From: Arthonia radiata
Lineage: Eukaryota; Ascomycota; Arthoniomycetes; Arthoniales; Arthoniaceae
Direction: 5' to 3'
DNA: 64,000 nucleotides
Assembly: GCA_002989075.1 (NCBI GenBank)
Contig: PSQN01000012.1
Coordinates: forward strand, 186,001-250,000
Under the pieces are notes generated by a model. That model did not search any database and was not told the DNA's origin. It saw nothing but the letters and a program-made list of their open reading frames with translations. Below are positions 21,063 through 33,076 of the stretch, in pieces; position 1 is the stretch's first letter; every line of letters starts with the position of its first letter. A program made the position numbers and the translations under genes.

Positions 21063-24000
21063 TACGTGAGAAGACATCTGGCAAGCAGGAGTTGAGTCTG
21101 AAAAGGCAAGCGGTCTGGAGGTTGTACCTGCAGCTCTGGCCCTGCGGCAGCATGTGTGCGAGTGTGGCAGCTCGAGCATTAGAATACGGCTAGAGATACA
21201 CTCGTCCGGGGCGGCAGGATTCAGATTCTACGAAACCAGAATCGCGTTCATGGCGAGGCGATGACACTGACCAGTGAAGGACGGAGACGTACCTGAGCAA
21301 GTCATGGGATGAGATAAGACCCGATCGAGGGTTCGACGACGCGTAGAGCACATCAGCCAGGACACTGTTAGGATCTGGACGTTGAATGTGTGCTTGTTCA
21401 TACAAATACGTCAATAACAGCAGCACATAACGTCTGAATCGTCGAGCCACGTACATGATCGCCTCACACATAAAAGCCTTACCAACACATCTCTTTCCCC
21501 CTTTACCATGCCACCTGAGACAGCCAATATTTGATCAAACAATACAAACCTGTCTAGTCACGCTCGCATGTTACATCAACGTGAAACAAGCACGTTGCCT
21601 GCGGTGCTATACTCACTCCAGGCAAACATTGCCTACCAGCCCTGCGTCAGGCTCGTATTGCCTCGACGGCTGTACCACCATGTCCCTCCAGCTTTCTCCA
21701 AACTCGTCGTAGGGTCATGCCCATTCTGTGGTCTGAAACGCGTCTTGTTCGCCGATTCAGCCTTCCGCCTCTTCAGAGAGGCATAGACGCGTCACAGGCG
21801 ACCAGGCTGGTATTTTGGCGCCCACCGGCGGCTGTCAATCTATGATGGCCCTCAGCGAACGTGGCAATGGCCGTGGATGTTTGATCGATTGAGATTTTTG
21901 AATTCGACGAGAGTGGTCATGTTGAGTGTAACAGAAAGGGCGTCCCCTTCTTGCATTCTCTCCACGACAGGCAGCGTGGCTAAGTGGTTCGAAGCTGCGG
22001 TGACGTGGAACAGATGTTGTGCTCGTGCTTGACATGCTGAACAGCCGACGATGATGACACCAATATATTGAAGGGAACAGTATTGATTTCGGGAAGAAAT
22101 GTGAGCAACAGCGTAAGCGGCGAATAGACGAAGATCGAATGGGTGTTTTGATTAGCATATGCTGCAGGGCGGTATTCACGTTACGAGCTGGACACTCTTG
22201 GACATGACATACGAAACTGAAACTTGGGGCAAAGGACCGGTTGTGAATCTTGCTGGAAGCTACAATGAGAGGTATACCCTGAGCAAGGTGCCTGCGCGTC
22301 CCGAATGATGGAAACACAAACGCCCTGTCAGGCGTGTGGGGAGCAGAGAACAAAGGTTCAAGGTCAAGATCGTGCTTTTTACAAGAGCCATACGCACAGC
22401 TCATACGTTCGATGGGATGAACATGATATTATAAGGGCTTGCCAGGGTACTTGCGACTTGTGACCGCTCACGGCGGCAAAGGCAGTATCCAGCCGATAGT
22501 AGCAATCGCATCGTAAGCGATTGTGGGACAAAACCACCAGTGTACCCGCATCACGCTCTTAACCGTCACTCTTTCCATCCCTCCTGGTTCATGTCATGCC
22601 CCCCTCTCTACCAGCACTGTCAGACCCCAACAAACGTACCTCCCTCAGACTCCGATCTCTCGTGGCCACTTCACCGACAAAAACGCGCTAAATTCTTACC
22701 CATCGCCCTCTGCTCCTCTACCGCAGACGAATGGCTCGTATACTGCTCACAATCTACTTGGTTCTTGAACATGACGTGCGCCCCCAAACATCTTATAGCT
22801 TTCTCTTCACGAATTACAATCTGTACACAGCGGTCGTGTAACTTTATTCAAAACGGGTATGCGTCAGAAGAAAATGCGTCAAAAGAGCAGAACGTCAACG
22901 CTTCGTGGTGCGTGTGGAAGTCCGAAGGTGTGAGAAGAGAGATGGCGGATGCGGATGCGATGCATTAGTAACATGCCGGCGGCGCGCTTCGAGTCGGTGC
23001 GTTTCGCGGTCCGAAGGTTTCAAGAGATAAGAATGCAGTGAGATGGGGATGTAGCCGGTTGCGGACGTGAGATTGTTGAGAGGATATGTTCGCTGGTTGC
23101 CGGGAGTACTTAGGAAGTCCCGGGGCTGCGCGTATTTGTTGATTTGAGTCCGCACTGGGATGATGGTGATGGCGTTTTGATAAGAAATACTGGTATACTA
23201 TGGGTATTGTATGCAGTCTTTGATCGAGTGCATCTTGCCTGTCAATAATCGGGTGGCAAGCACTCGCTTGGTATGAGGTTAGCTCAAACATGGCACGCAA
23301 GCCGTACATAGCTAAGCTGCTTGACGAATGCCTACGAGCGTGAGGTCACAGAAGGAGGCTTGAACAAAATACTCGGCAGGCATGGAAACCAGCGAGGGCC
23401 CCTGCACAGGCGGACCGTGTCCTCGATGACAGTGGCAACGCCAGCATGGCTCTCCTCGAGTCCGAACAAGCGACACCGTTTGCACGTCACACAGTGGCTC
23501 AAGCCACCAGTTACGCAAGCACGACTGCACGACGGTCACGCAAGGTCCTCGCGCGTTACGCAAACGGGTTTGCACACCATCGGTGCCGGGTTCAAGAACG
23601 GCGGACGTTGTCGGTCTTTCTTTCTCTTTGGGATGGGCGACCGTCGGGGTGGCGAAGAGGGCCATGAGTCCGTGTGTGAAATACTGCAGTGATGTTGACG
23701 ACAGGATTGCGTGCAAAGAAGGTTTTTCTAGAACAGTGACGGGAGGATGAAGGAATGATGACGAGACAGACGCGGGACGGTCTTGCTGGCGCGACGTGAG
23801 GCCGCACGGCCGTGTGACGGCAGTCGTCTGGGCGGGTTGGACTTCACTTCATCTTTGACTGCTCGTTTCCATACTTAAAATGAATCCATGGTGTTTGGGG
23901 AAAAGTTGGATGTTCTTGCTGTGTTTGCGACAGCAGGGATGCATCGCTCTTACCCGAGGCTATTACAAAACACCCCCTTACGACTTCGCAAATTGCGCCC

Positions 24001-24629
24001 AAGCGCCGAGACACTCCCCATGATCTGAAACCAGAAAGGATCGTGACACGGAGACGATGATGCAAGATATGATGCTGTGAGATTGGGGCGGAGGTGATCA
24101 CAACCGGGTTGGGTGCATGCCAAAACGCCACCAAGCAATAGCAACGGCGCATCGGACAGGGGTCACACTCGAGCAGACAAAATACGCGACGACGATGCGA
24201 AGGACCGTGATGCCATTGCAGCCTAGCTACACAGAGTCTGCCATGCAGAAGTCTAATGACCGTTCCTGAGAAACGTGAGTTCCCGTCATACCAACCAGCT
24301 TGAGACACACTGTCGCTGTGGTGAAATCCGAAGCCGAAGGAAAAGAAGGTGTGTAACGAAAGGTCCGGACGGGAGCGTGAAGCAGTCGATAGCACGATGG
24401 TGAGTAGCGGGTAGATATACAGAGTGTGCGTTGTGGTTGTCAAGTCGACTGTCGAAGAAGCTCATCGTCGAGCTGTCCGGATGGTGAGAAGAAAAGAAAG
24501 GTGAGTGCATGCCGAAGAGAACGCCGAAGAGTCGCTTCCACGAGCGAGAGTTGGGCCATTGGGTATCGCAAAGTCTTGTCGTAAAGCCTCATCTATGCTG
24601 CCGCTGATGCTGGGATGCAAGTGTCTTGT
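21063..24629. other. gene-poor region
   Basis: About 3.6 kb. Open frames overlap each other on both strands, lack domain character and have no consistent splice partners. It could contain an untranslated leader or a non-coding RNA, but I see no specific signal, tRNA or transposon. Confidence 0.4.
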
Positions 24630-25085
24630 CTAAGCAGTTAAGACCTCAAAGTGCTCGGGCGCCTCCATCACGGGGACTGAGCGCTCGTAGCTGTAGTGGC
24701 CGCCAGATGGGTAAGGCTTGGGTGGCTCTGGCTCGTAGCCCTTGGGACCTTTGGGCTCCTTGGGCTCCTTGGGCTCGACGTCACGCTCCTCGACCTCAGA
24801 CTCGACGTGGCGCTTCCACGGGTAGTGGGTGACGGAGTGCTCGGGGCCGTACGGCTCTGGCTTGGTGGGAATACCGCCATAGGACCCTGGCTTGGTGGGG
24901 ACGTTACGCTCCTCGATGGGCGCCTCGGCGTCGATGTGACGCTTCCATGGGTAGTGAGTGACTGAGTGCTCTGGACCATAGGGCTCCGGCTTGGTGGGCA
25001 GGTAGCCTTGAGGCTTGGTGGGGATGGTGGGAGCAGCCACGGTGAAGGTGACGCCCAAGAAGGCGAGGATGAAAGATGCCTTCAT
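24630..25085 (-). CDS. secreted repeat protein, candidate KEX2-processed peptide precursor
   Basis: Single exon, 151 residues. It opens with a signal peptide (MKASFILAFLGVTFTVAA) and then carries two exact copies of a 20-residue unit with a 43-residue period (residues 30-49 and 73-92). Each unit starts PTKPEPYGPEH, ends HSVTHYPW, and is followed by the dibasic pair KR. After each KR comes an acidic spacer (HIDAEAPIEER, HVESEVEER). A third, decayed relative may be GGHYSYERSVP near the C-terminus. Signal peptide, repeats and KR sites are the known layout of KEX2-processed repeat proteins and of alpha-type pheromone precursors. The repeat has no Cys and does not resemble known mould alpha-pheromones (W-C-x...-C type). 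The product would be one or more secreted oligopeptides ending in Pro-Trp. No tailoring enzyme gene (UstY-type, protease or oxidase) lies nearby, so a ribosomal natural-product cluster is not supported. Confidence 0.75.
   Translation of the reverse strand: MKASFILAFLGVTFTVAAPTIPTKPQGYLPTKPEPYGPEHSVTHYPWKRHIDAEAPIEERNVPTKPGSYGGIPTKPEPYGPEHSVTHYPWKRHVESEVEERDVEPKEPKEPKGPKGYEPEPPKPYPSGGHYSYERSVPVMEAPEHFEVLTA
24810..24869 (-). repeat. peptide repeat copy 2
   Basis: Codes residues 73-92 of the secreted precursor, identical in protein sequence to copy 1 and followed by an analogous acidic spacer. Confidence 0.85.
24939..24998 (-). repeat. peptide repeat copy 1
   Basis: Codes residues 30-49 of the secreted precursor. 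It differs from copy 2 at nine third-codon positions within the repeat or its final KR, none changing the amino acid. Confidence 0.85.
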
Positions 25086-28000
25086 TGTGAGGTTGTGTGT
25101 ACTGATTGTCGGTGTGAGGTAGGTGGCTTGAGAAGGAAGACTCGGGAAGGAGTCTCGTCGGTGAGGGAGTCGGAGGGAAGAGAGCCGGCTTTACGTGAAG
25201 CTGACTGAGTCTTGGTGGTGACGGTGAGAATTCGGTACGGAGGGTGACGTTGCCGACACAGAGACAACACAGAAACGATCCGCTGAGCGAGTGGCAGGGA
25301 TGGCTTCTGATGGAAGAAAGAAGGTCGAAATGTCAGGTCGAGCTGTGAAAGTAGAGGCGGCGCTGTTCAACGAATGACGAACGCGGGTGAGTGTGGAGAG
25401 AGTAATCGTGGCTGCAACGAGTGATGAGCCTGAAGAGGGAGAAGGAAGTATTGAAACGAATGTGAGTGCGAGTTGGAGTAGTGAAGGGAGATAAGAAGGA
25501 GTGTGCTGAAAGAATTCTTTAGATGACTGAGCTCGGGCCTCAGGTACGACGAGTGACAAACGCGTTGCGGACTAGTCAGCGCAGTGGAGCTTGGCGGTGA
25601 AATGAGCGAATAAGGTGGGTAGGCTGACGGGCAGAGGCGTGTGGGAAGCGTGGATGGGCGCAGGCGGAAGGAAGTGGGAAGACGCAGCTCAACGGAAAAA
25701 AAGGGCAGTACATAAACGCAAAGGCCAGGACGATGGTTGATGGAGCGACAAGGTTCCTGCATGAGGGTAGTGTGTCTTTGGATCTACGATCAAACAGCAC
25801 TGGAATTGCTTCTCCAACTGCCGCCCATTCCACAGCGTCATCAGCCCTTCTCCTGCTTCACCATCTGAGGCTTCATCACACCGTTTTGCTGATCTGCTCC
25901 GTAGTCCAATTTAATTCTACGGGTCTAAGAGATGGGCTTGGGTTCGGCGTTGTCAAGGCACGCCGCACCCGGCGCTCAAACTCAAACCCGAGCAACCATG
26001 CCCATGCCAAGGCCCTTGAATGGCTTTGCCCTACGTCGTAGTACATAAAGCCACCGTAGTTGATGTATTTTGCAGGGGTGGACGCTCGCTTCCGCGACCA
26101 GAAACCGACATGCAATATCAAAAGTACCCATGTCCTGCGACGTAGCTTTCACGCCTTACGGAGAGCTTATCGGCGTTCCGGGAAATACAGGGACCCCCGT
26201 TGCGCTGATCTTGGACTAAACGATCCCTAAATCTTACTCTTTCGTAATCCGGCGCCGCCTTATCCGGGCGGGTAAGGCTGGAAAGGGATGTCACACAACG
26301 TCGTGATAGATACGGATAGCCCTTTTCAGCCGTGTCTGTGCTGCCTTGGCCAGCTGCGCAAAGATACGCCCGAGTACGTCTCGCGCATTCGTCTCCTTTG
26401 GTCGTTACGGAAGTGCCACCTGCTAGCTTGATGTTGCACACACTCGAACCTTAGCGATTCTCCTCCAAGCGTTCGGGCTTCAGAAACGGCATTGTGCAAA
26501 TCTATAAATTGCCACACCAAAACGGGCACGTCAATACAGTCTTGCAGTGCTTAGGCGAATCTGCTGGGTTTGCAAACAGGACGTTGACAGCGCGATCGAG
26601 CATCTTGACTTGTTCCTGAAAGAAAGCCTTCCGTCGCGTCCAATCAGATGGGGCAAAAAAGCGCTAAAGGAGCTAAAGAGGCGCGCTGACTCGGGCTTAT
26701 CCACAGCTCTCAATGCTAGCGCCCTCATCACTTTTTCGGCCTCGTCGAACACTTCGGATGACGACCGACATCTTCCAGAATACCTTTGTTGGTCTTGCTC
26801 CTGGCCCACGCCGTACACGCTGCTGCAAGTACAGGGGTCAAGCGAGATCTGATCATCGACGCCCATATGAGGTGCCAGTGCTGGACCGAGGCTATGCAAC
26901 CAGCTATCTCCTTCAACCTCTTCTCTGCCGCTCTTGCAGCAAGACGTATTGGCAATGGTTACAACGAGCGTCGAAGGAAGCGCGCATGAGGCCAGCACAT
27001 GGCGGTGCATGCGGCATTTCTCATCCTCGCAATGGGTGCCCAGTCCGGCGGACGCTTGACAAGGGCCATCTTTAGGCGCTGTGCCGGCGTTCTATCTCGC
27101 AGTCTCGCAGTCAGACAGGCTGAGACAGCAAGTTTTCAGTTCTGCTGACTGATGTTGGGACGCAGCAGAGTCCTCTCGTATCATTCCCGTCTTTGGCATC
27201 AAGATGCGCATACGGAGTATATCGGTGGCCCCCGAACAAATGGACATCCAATTGGCGACACCGAAGATGTTGCAGCGGCCATGCTCCGCCTAACAGTACA
27301 CTGAATATATTATTTCCATGCACGTGGGCTTAATCATGGGTAGTACTTGCGGGTCAGGTACGTCCATGAGATAAAATCCAGCAGAGCCTGGTGGGCATGG
27401 GTATTGGACAAAAAGGTGAATCTGATGGCCCAATTGAGGCACACTGACGTTCCCATCAAAGGCGTACATGTCGGTATCTACCTCCCCTGCAAGGTCCAAA
27501 GGGGCCTTGAAAGGGCCGGACCAAGCATTATTGCAGCTTATCTTTGCAATCTTGGTTATTCGCCCGGCTGCTGCTGACTCAGATGTTGGCTTCCTGCAGC
27601 CCTCACAGGGTCCGAGTCAAGCTGCATGAGCTGGTAGCAACCACGGCGCCTAGGTTGCTGAGAACCACATGCGCGTGGACACTTAGCATTAGGGTCGGCT
27701 CATTGCTCAAGATCTCGATTATGAACTGTAATGTATCACATAGCGTTCGACGTATGTATCAATTGCTTTCTTTTACGACGTAATCGTCCAATATGGAGCT
27801 GCAGCACCGAGAAATGCGTCGTAGATCGCTGCACGAAATGTACAATTCATTGCCGCCCTAATGGCAAAATCATAAGTACCGCGATGTCGAGACTGCATCT
27901 GCTAACAGGGGTATCTTAGTAGCGTCTCCAACGAGCCGTCGTGTTCGCATCGTCAACATCGTCAAATCGTGAAAAGTGGTCACGCGGAATGGTCGGTGGA
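25086..28000. other. gene-poor region
   Basis: Its left part is upstream of the secreted repeat-protein gene. Around 26547..26852 there is a plus-strand open frame of about 100 codons with protein-like composition (SAIEHLDLFLKESLPSRP, GKKALKELKRR) but no ATG and no partner exon. It may be a relic or chance. Nothing else can be supported. Confidence 0.4.
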
Positions 28001-29598
28001 TCAACCGTTCGGTGGCATTTGCTCATCCAGAAAGTGGAAGCCCTCCACATGATCAAGCGCTTGTTGTTGTAGTATGCGTTTTGTTGGGCTCGGAAGTATT
28101 GGGGATTCCTCGGCAGTGATGTTGACCTGCTTGGGTGATACCTCTGCGCCTGAAGACCCTGTATCAAACACATTCACCTGCTTTGCTGGTGGTGCTCCCA
28201 TTGAAGGGCGCTTAGCAGTCACGGCAGGCTGCTCCAGCAACACTCCCCCCACAGAAACACCTTCGAGATTCACACCAGGCTCTGGTAGCGCGTCTTCAGT
28301 ATTGATCAGATCATCGACACTTCCAGGACCTGCTTCAGGTGCTGGGCCTTGAAAGCTGCCGAGTCGTCGTCGACCAATATCCGCCCTTCGCCCAGCGCAA
28401 CCCTCCGGACCCTGCTTGTGTCGTGATAGTGTTGTGGCTCGACTGAACGTCCGCCGGCATATCTCACACTTATGCGGGCGCTCGCCCGTGTGAATGCGAT
28501 TATGCCGGTCTAAATCGTTGAGCCGTTTGAATCTAGCGTGACAGGTGCTGCAGACGTAATGCTTTTCGGTGCATTGCGACCGCAGATGAAGTCTTAGATC
28601 GTCATCTCGTAGAAAGACCAAATTACAGTGCGGACAAGCAAGATCTCGCAGAGAAGGCAACGCTTGGCCACTAGGATCTATCAAGGCTTCAGGCTCTACC
28701 GAGTCCTGTGGAGCATTTACCGGGCCAGAAAAGAAGCAAAACTGTTCGTCGATGCGGCACCGCTGGCAAGGAGGTTCGGATATGTTACCTGCCTGCCGCA
28801 AGTCGCATCCGACTTTCTTCTTGCGACATGGCGCGCACGCTGTTAACTAAGATAAGCTGGAGTCATGTGATCGTCAAATACGTCGAACGTACCTGATCTT
28901 GCGATGGGCTGGGTCGGAGGCAGCTGCTTCTGCTCTTCAGACAGCTCAATGACCTGCTTCGGATGATCGATCGAGGGGCGTTTGACTGTGTAGAGCTTCT
29001 CAGATGTTTGGGCGGAGTTGATGGGATGAGACTGGCTGCGCGGTTTGATGGCATCCAATGTCTGAATAGACTGAGACGTATAGTAGCCCGAGTCCGCGGA
29101 TGAGATACTATGCGGCCGGTGGAAGAATGCGCTGCTCGCGGCGCTGGCATCCGAGGAGCTAGCATTGCTGGGTCGACTTGCGAGACTGGCATCTGAGAAG
29201 CTAGCATTGCTGGGTCTGCTACTTGGGACACTCAGACTCGATATTGACGGCCGAGACTCCGCAATAGACAGACGTGAATCGGTTATAGAAGGTCGTGAGT
29301 CGATGGATAGTCGTGAGTCTGTGATAGATGGGCGTGATTCTGCAATGGATAGACGCGATTCTGTGATGGATGGTCGTAATTCTGTAATCGATGGACGTGA
29401 TTCCGTAATAGATGGCCGTGACTCTGTGATGGATGCCCTCGAGTCCGAAACAGATAGGCGCGAGTCTGAGATAGATGTTCGTGAGGAAGGAGGCGGCGGG
29501 GGCAATATGCGCTGTCCAAAGGGTCCATCAGCTTTGAAGAGTTTGAGTGGTGGCTCGGCACTGGTGGGCGATGGCGGCGGTCGTTCTTCGCGAGACAT
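28001..29598 (-). CDS. transcription factor with Zn(II)2Cys6 and C2H2 zinc fingers
   Basis: Two exons, 29598..28893 and 28839..28001, separated by a 53-nt intron, give 514 residues. The splice creates the full binuclear cluster: CAPCRKKKVGC, twelve residues, then CQRCRIDEQFC, a textbook C-X2-C-X6-C-X12-C-X2-C-X6-C pattern. Downstream, three zinc-finger-like units follow: an irregular CPHC...HLRSQC, a classic CSTC...HNRIH with linker TGERPH, and CEICRRTFSRATTLSRHK. The N-terminus is Pro-rich and then carries about twelve heptads of the form SRPSITE/SRLSIAE (residues 39-121), followed by more Ser-rich sequence. Both finger classes bind DNA in known fungal regulators, so this is probably a nuclear transcription factor; targets are unknown. 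Without the intron the Zn2Cys6 domain is missed. The C-terminal 170 residues have no recognised domain. Confidence 0.85.
29236..29484 (-). repeat. 21-bp coding minisatellite (heptad repeat)
   Basis: About twelve imperfect 21-nt units encode SRxSIxx heptads (SRPSITE, SRLSIAE, SRPSITD) in the N-terminal region of the dual zinc-finger protein. One unit has lost one codon. Confidence 0.8.
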
Positions 29599-31640
29599 GC
29601 CGTTCAGAAGTGTCTACACGTGAGGCGCGCAACGCTATGACGATCGGATTGCCAAGTCGGGTCCGAAAGACTGCATGCAGACATCAGAAAGATTGTCGCG
29701 ATGAATTCTGGAGGAAGATGCATTCGTGCTGAGGTCGACAGTGATCATGAGGACGGTGAGTGGAAGGAGAGTGTTAGTGAAGGATGTCGACGCTATCTTG
29801 AATGTCTTAGAAGTTGATGGAGATGATGTCCTATTTTAGGGAGGAAGCGCCGGCAGGATCGAGGTTAGTGCGGAGCTTTACCGCAATGTCAAGCAAACAC
29901 CGTGGTGGTCTGGGCTGCGCGCATCTTCTGCAACTCTTCAGGCGACCACTTGCTCTTGAGCCGTTGCCACAGTGCAATCTCAAATGATACAATGAGAACT
30001 GGACAGGCTCCACGTCCGCCGCTACCTCATGCGCCTAGCAGCGTCTGGGACTCGGGACGCGTTTGATTAGCTCAGCTCCCCAGACTTGGCCCCTAGCGCC
30101 ATCTAAATATATGCAGCATCACCGCGACGCCCTCAAGACTCAACCACCTTCTCTGCATGAGCCTTGACCCGGTGCACGTATCCCATAGACGTGCATTGAT
30201 TATACTCATTCGTAGCCGAATGCTTCTGGCGATGGCGACATCATACAGGTTCTCCATTATTGTACAGAGATTTCTACTCTTTCGAGATGGTCTGGCATGT
30301 TTCAACGGGCACATGAAACGCGCCTGGCCTGGAGCAAGAGGGCCGTCTGCAGACTCCACAATTAGCATTTGCTTGAGCAATCTCTATTTCTGCCCAATCT
30401 GGCGCTCTGAGGCCAACGTCATCATGCTGATAGTGCTGCCGATGCTGCTGCCCAGCGCCTAGACTTTGGGCGCAAGTGCTCTCCACCCTTCCCCAAGGCA
30501 CTTCTAGCTGTCTCGGTAGACGTAAGCTGTCCCGCGCTCGTCCACTTGCAGCGACTGCTTGTTGAAAACAACAATGTGTGCAAGGTACGCGAGCCCCAAG
30601 CGCTACTGCGCATGACGAAAGGCGCTCAATGATCAACGCTCAGCCGTTTTGCTGTATGAGCAAATGCCATCTTACAGCACCCAGACCACGTTGCACACCT
30701 GGAAATGAATAGCCATGCTCTCGAACAACATATCTCGTCCTGATTCGAATTTACGAGTGCTTCTAATGGCTGTATGCGACAAATTGCTCGTCACGGTTCA
30801 CGCTTGCTTGAGTCGCGACCCTTCGCTGACTCAGTTGTCCGCATGATCTACTCATGCCGTCCAAGCGCAGTCAGCAGGCTGGCGTCGTGATGCTTGAATT
30901 TGCTCAATTGGAAATACTTGCTGCCATTTTGGCTGCACCTTAGGAGCAACTCCCAGGACGGGTAGTGGCGACAGGTCGCGTAGATTATATCTTGTTTCCA
31001 GAATGCAGCAGCCAGACTGGGAGAGCTCGTGGAATCATCCGGTAGATCTGGCTAGAAAGTTGGTCATCCGGCAGAGATGCCCATATACCATTGCCCACAG
31101 ACTACCAAGCTTGGGTCTGATGCGATCCGAACCGCCTGCAGGACACTGCTATCCGCCTGGGTTCGATCTAACTTGCTGATCCGTTCAATTTCTCTTCATG
31201 CATTGTCCGCCCTACTCACAGCACGTCTCGCTCAATGACTGGATCTTGGAGATTGACGTTCCTGCACCCTAAACGAGATCGGCTTGCAAGTTTTACAGCA
31301 TCATGAGCGGAAGGCTGGTAACAGTGGAGACTACGCCAACATCTAATTGCTTCTTTCACTTGGGTCGACGCGCTCGACATGTTCAAACATACCAATCCTA
31401 TTCATGAACGAATTGCCCAATAACGTCAACGAATGTGAATCCTTGACATAACGCTTAGGCGATGGTCCGTCAGTGAACGCCTTGTAGGAAGAGTGAAAAT
31501 AGTATTGCTTGGGTGGTCGTCGAGATCCGCCACTAGCGAGCTGTCCATGACAGATCGAAATGTAGATATGGCTATCTGACTGGTGACGAAACGCTTCAGA
31601 TGATTGGCTGGGGGTATGGTCGACTGGGGTGTAACGCGCC
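29599..31640. other. gene-poor region
   Basis: Upstream of the dual zinc-finger gene. No recognisable gene, tRNA or repeat. Confidence 0.4.
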
Positions 31641-32165
31641 TCACACGCGACGAAGCCGTCGTCGATCCCTTGGTCTCTGGTGGTCGCTATTCGACGGGCT
31701 ATCTTCATCAGTATATGTTCTCACAATTGACGCCATGTCGACGTCACTAGCCATTTCTTGAGCTTCGTGTTCACAAACATGACGAGGAATGAACATTGGG
31801 GACTGTGAACCTGTGTCAAGAGCATCTTGTTCCCATTGCTGGGCCGAGCTCCCGTCTTGGTAGGCAGAGCTAAGATTCGGTTGTTCAAAAGCGTCCTGCT
31901 GGGGATTGTCACAGTTGTGATGACCAGAGTCAGCGTCTTGTTGAGCCAAATCAGGCTTTTTGTTGTGCGCACGCCTAATGCAAGTGGCTGCCTCTCTTGT
32001 AATACCTTGTTTCAGGTTTGATCGAGACGGTTCTTGCGGCTCACTCAAACGCTTGAGCGGCGAGTGGGGTAGAGATGCATTCACGCGACCTGCATCGTTT
32101 ACAACACGATCATGCCTCAGATCGACATAAAGTCCGTCCTGTACTGACAGGATCACTATGAACAC
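31641..32165 (-). CDS. doubtful open frame, unrecognised
   Basis: A minus-strand frame of 174 codons, rich in Asp, Gln and Ser (DLAQQDADSGHHNCDNPQQD), with no recognised domain. A second frame on the same strand (31343..31708) overlaps its end in another phase and also has protein-like composition, but no splice site joins them convincingly. An upstream segment near 32300 has a possible first exon with a GTAAGC donor, but the phase does not fit. It may be a fast-evolving gene or chance. Confidence 0.22.
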   Translation of the reverse strand: MFIVILSVQDGLYVDLRHDRVVNDAGRVNASLPHSPLKRLSEPQEPSRSNLKQGITREAATCIRRAHNKKPDLAQQDADSGHHNCDNPQQDAFEQPNLSSAYQDGSSAQQWEQDALDTGSQSPMFIPRHVCEHEAQEMASDVDMASIVRTYTDEDSPSNSDHQRPRDRRRLRRV

Positions 32166-33076
32166 GGTGGCAACAAGGTCAGAGCTACTGCACTTAGATG
32201 ATCATCGCCCTGTCTTCAAGCTTACCTTCCTTGGTACGGCTGACACCTTGTTCCCTCTGCTGCAAGACGCGCGCACAGTCCGCCAGCGTGGACACTTTCA
32301 TGAGCAACCACACTATGGTAAAAGAGTCCGTCCTGTTGAATGGACGTGATGAACCTCGACTATCGCTCCCTCGAGAAGTGATGCCGTGTTAGAGAGTATT
32401 GCAAGCTGTACAATAGAAGCATATTGTGCTGCACTTATAGCTTCTGCGAAGGATATTAAGGCGCAGCCAATGTCAATACAGAAACTGAAGGCCGAACGTA
32501 AACTTTGGAATTGAAGGAATCAACGGGTACATCTCTTAAGATCGTCCTGGGGGAGAGACAAATTGGTTGTCAATCTCAAAACAGAGAGATAAGGTGTATG
32601 GTAAATGAAATTCAATCTTTCTCTGGGCTTGGACCATGTCAGTGTCCTTGTTTGATTGACAATTCTTGCTTTAAACTCTTCCAATATAATCACATCACAA
32701 TCTATTTACACACAATGAAAATGCATGATCATAGAGATGTGAGATGTTTGTGGAAGAGTCTGGGAGCACGTGCCAAGGTAGCTTGTTTCAGATGTCCGAG
32801 TGCCTCGATGTTTCCAGCCGACACTCCTGGTGATCAATTGTCGTTAGCAGTCCCGATTATTAACTTCACAGTCTCCAACCAAGAGCTTTCTCGGCCAGCT
32901 TGCTGTTTGCCAAATCGGTGCCTTACTCTCTCAGTCTTGATCACATCGTCTCGTGTACTTGCGCGAACTCGTGTCCATCGCCTCCAAAACAACAACACAA
33001 CTTCCTGACGTGCGGGGTTAGGTCATCGGTAGCAAGTAAAAGAGGAAGCAGCTTCGGCTGCTACTGCGCTGCAGTC
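32166..33076. other. intergenic region
   Basis: AT-richer than its neighbours in the middle part (about 32.4-32.8 kb). No gene or repeat structure seen; the right end is the promoter of the DUF7918 gene. Confidence 0.4.

Noticed and set aside
21301-21350. tRNA-like GGTTCGA box
   Set aside because: No matching A box, stems or anticodon loop; no convincing tRNA was found anywhere in the window.
21835-22404. Minus-strand frame of 189 codons in the 21-24.6 kb gap
   Set aside because: No domain, unusual His/Cys/Arg-rich composition typical of chance frames, no splice partner.
23312-23716. Overlapping frames on both strands near 23.3-23.7 kb
   Set aside because: Both strands are equally open and neither looks like protein; chance in GC-rich sequence.
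23844-24443. Minus-strand frame of 199 codons
   Set aside because: His/Arg/Ser-rich, no family, competing frames in the same place.
24630-25085. Reading the repeat protein as a classical mould alpha-pheromone gene
   Set aside because: Layout is similar, but the core lacks the Cys pair and W-C start of known alpha-pheromones, and only two copies exist; it is left as a KEX2-type precursor of unknown class.
31343-31708. Second minus-strand frame overlapping the doubtful frame at 31641..32165
   Set aside because: It overlaps in another phase with no usable intron, and no domain is visible.
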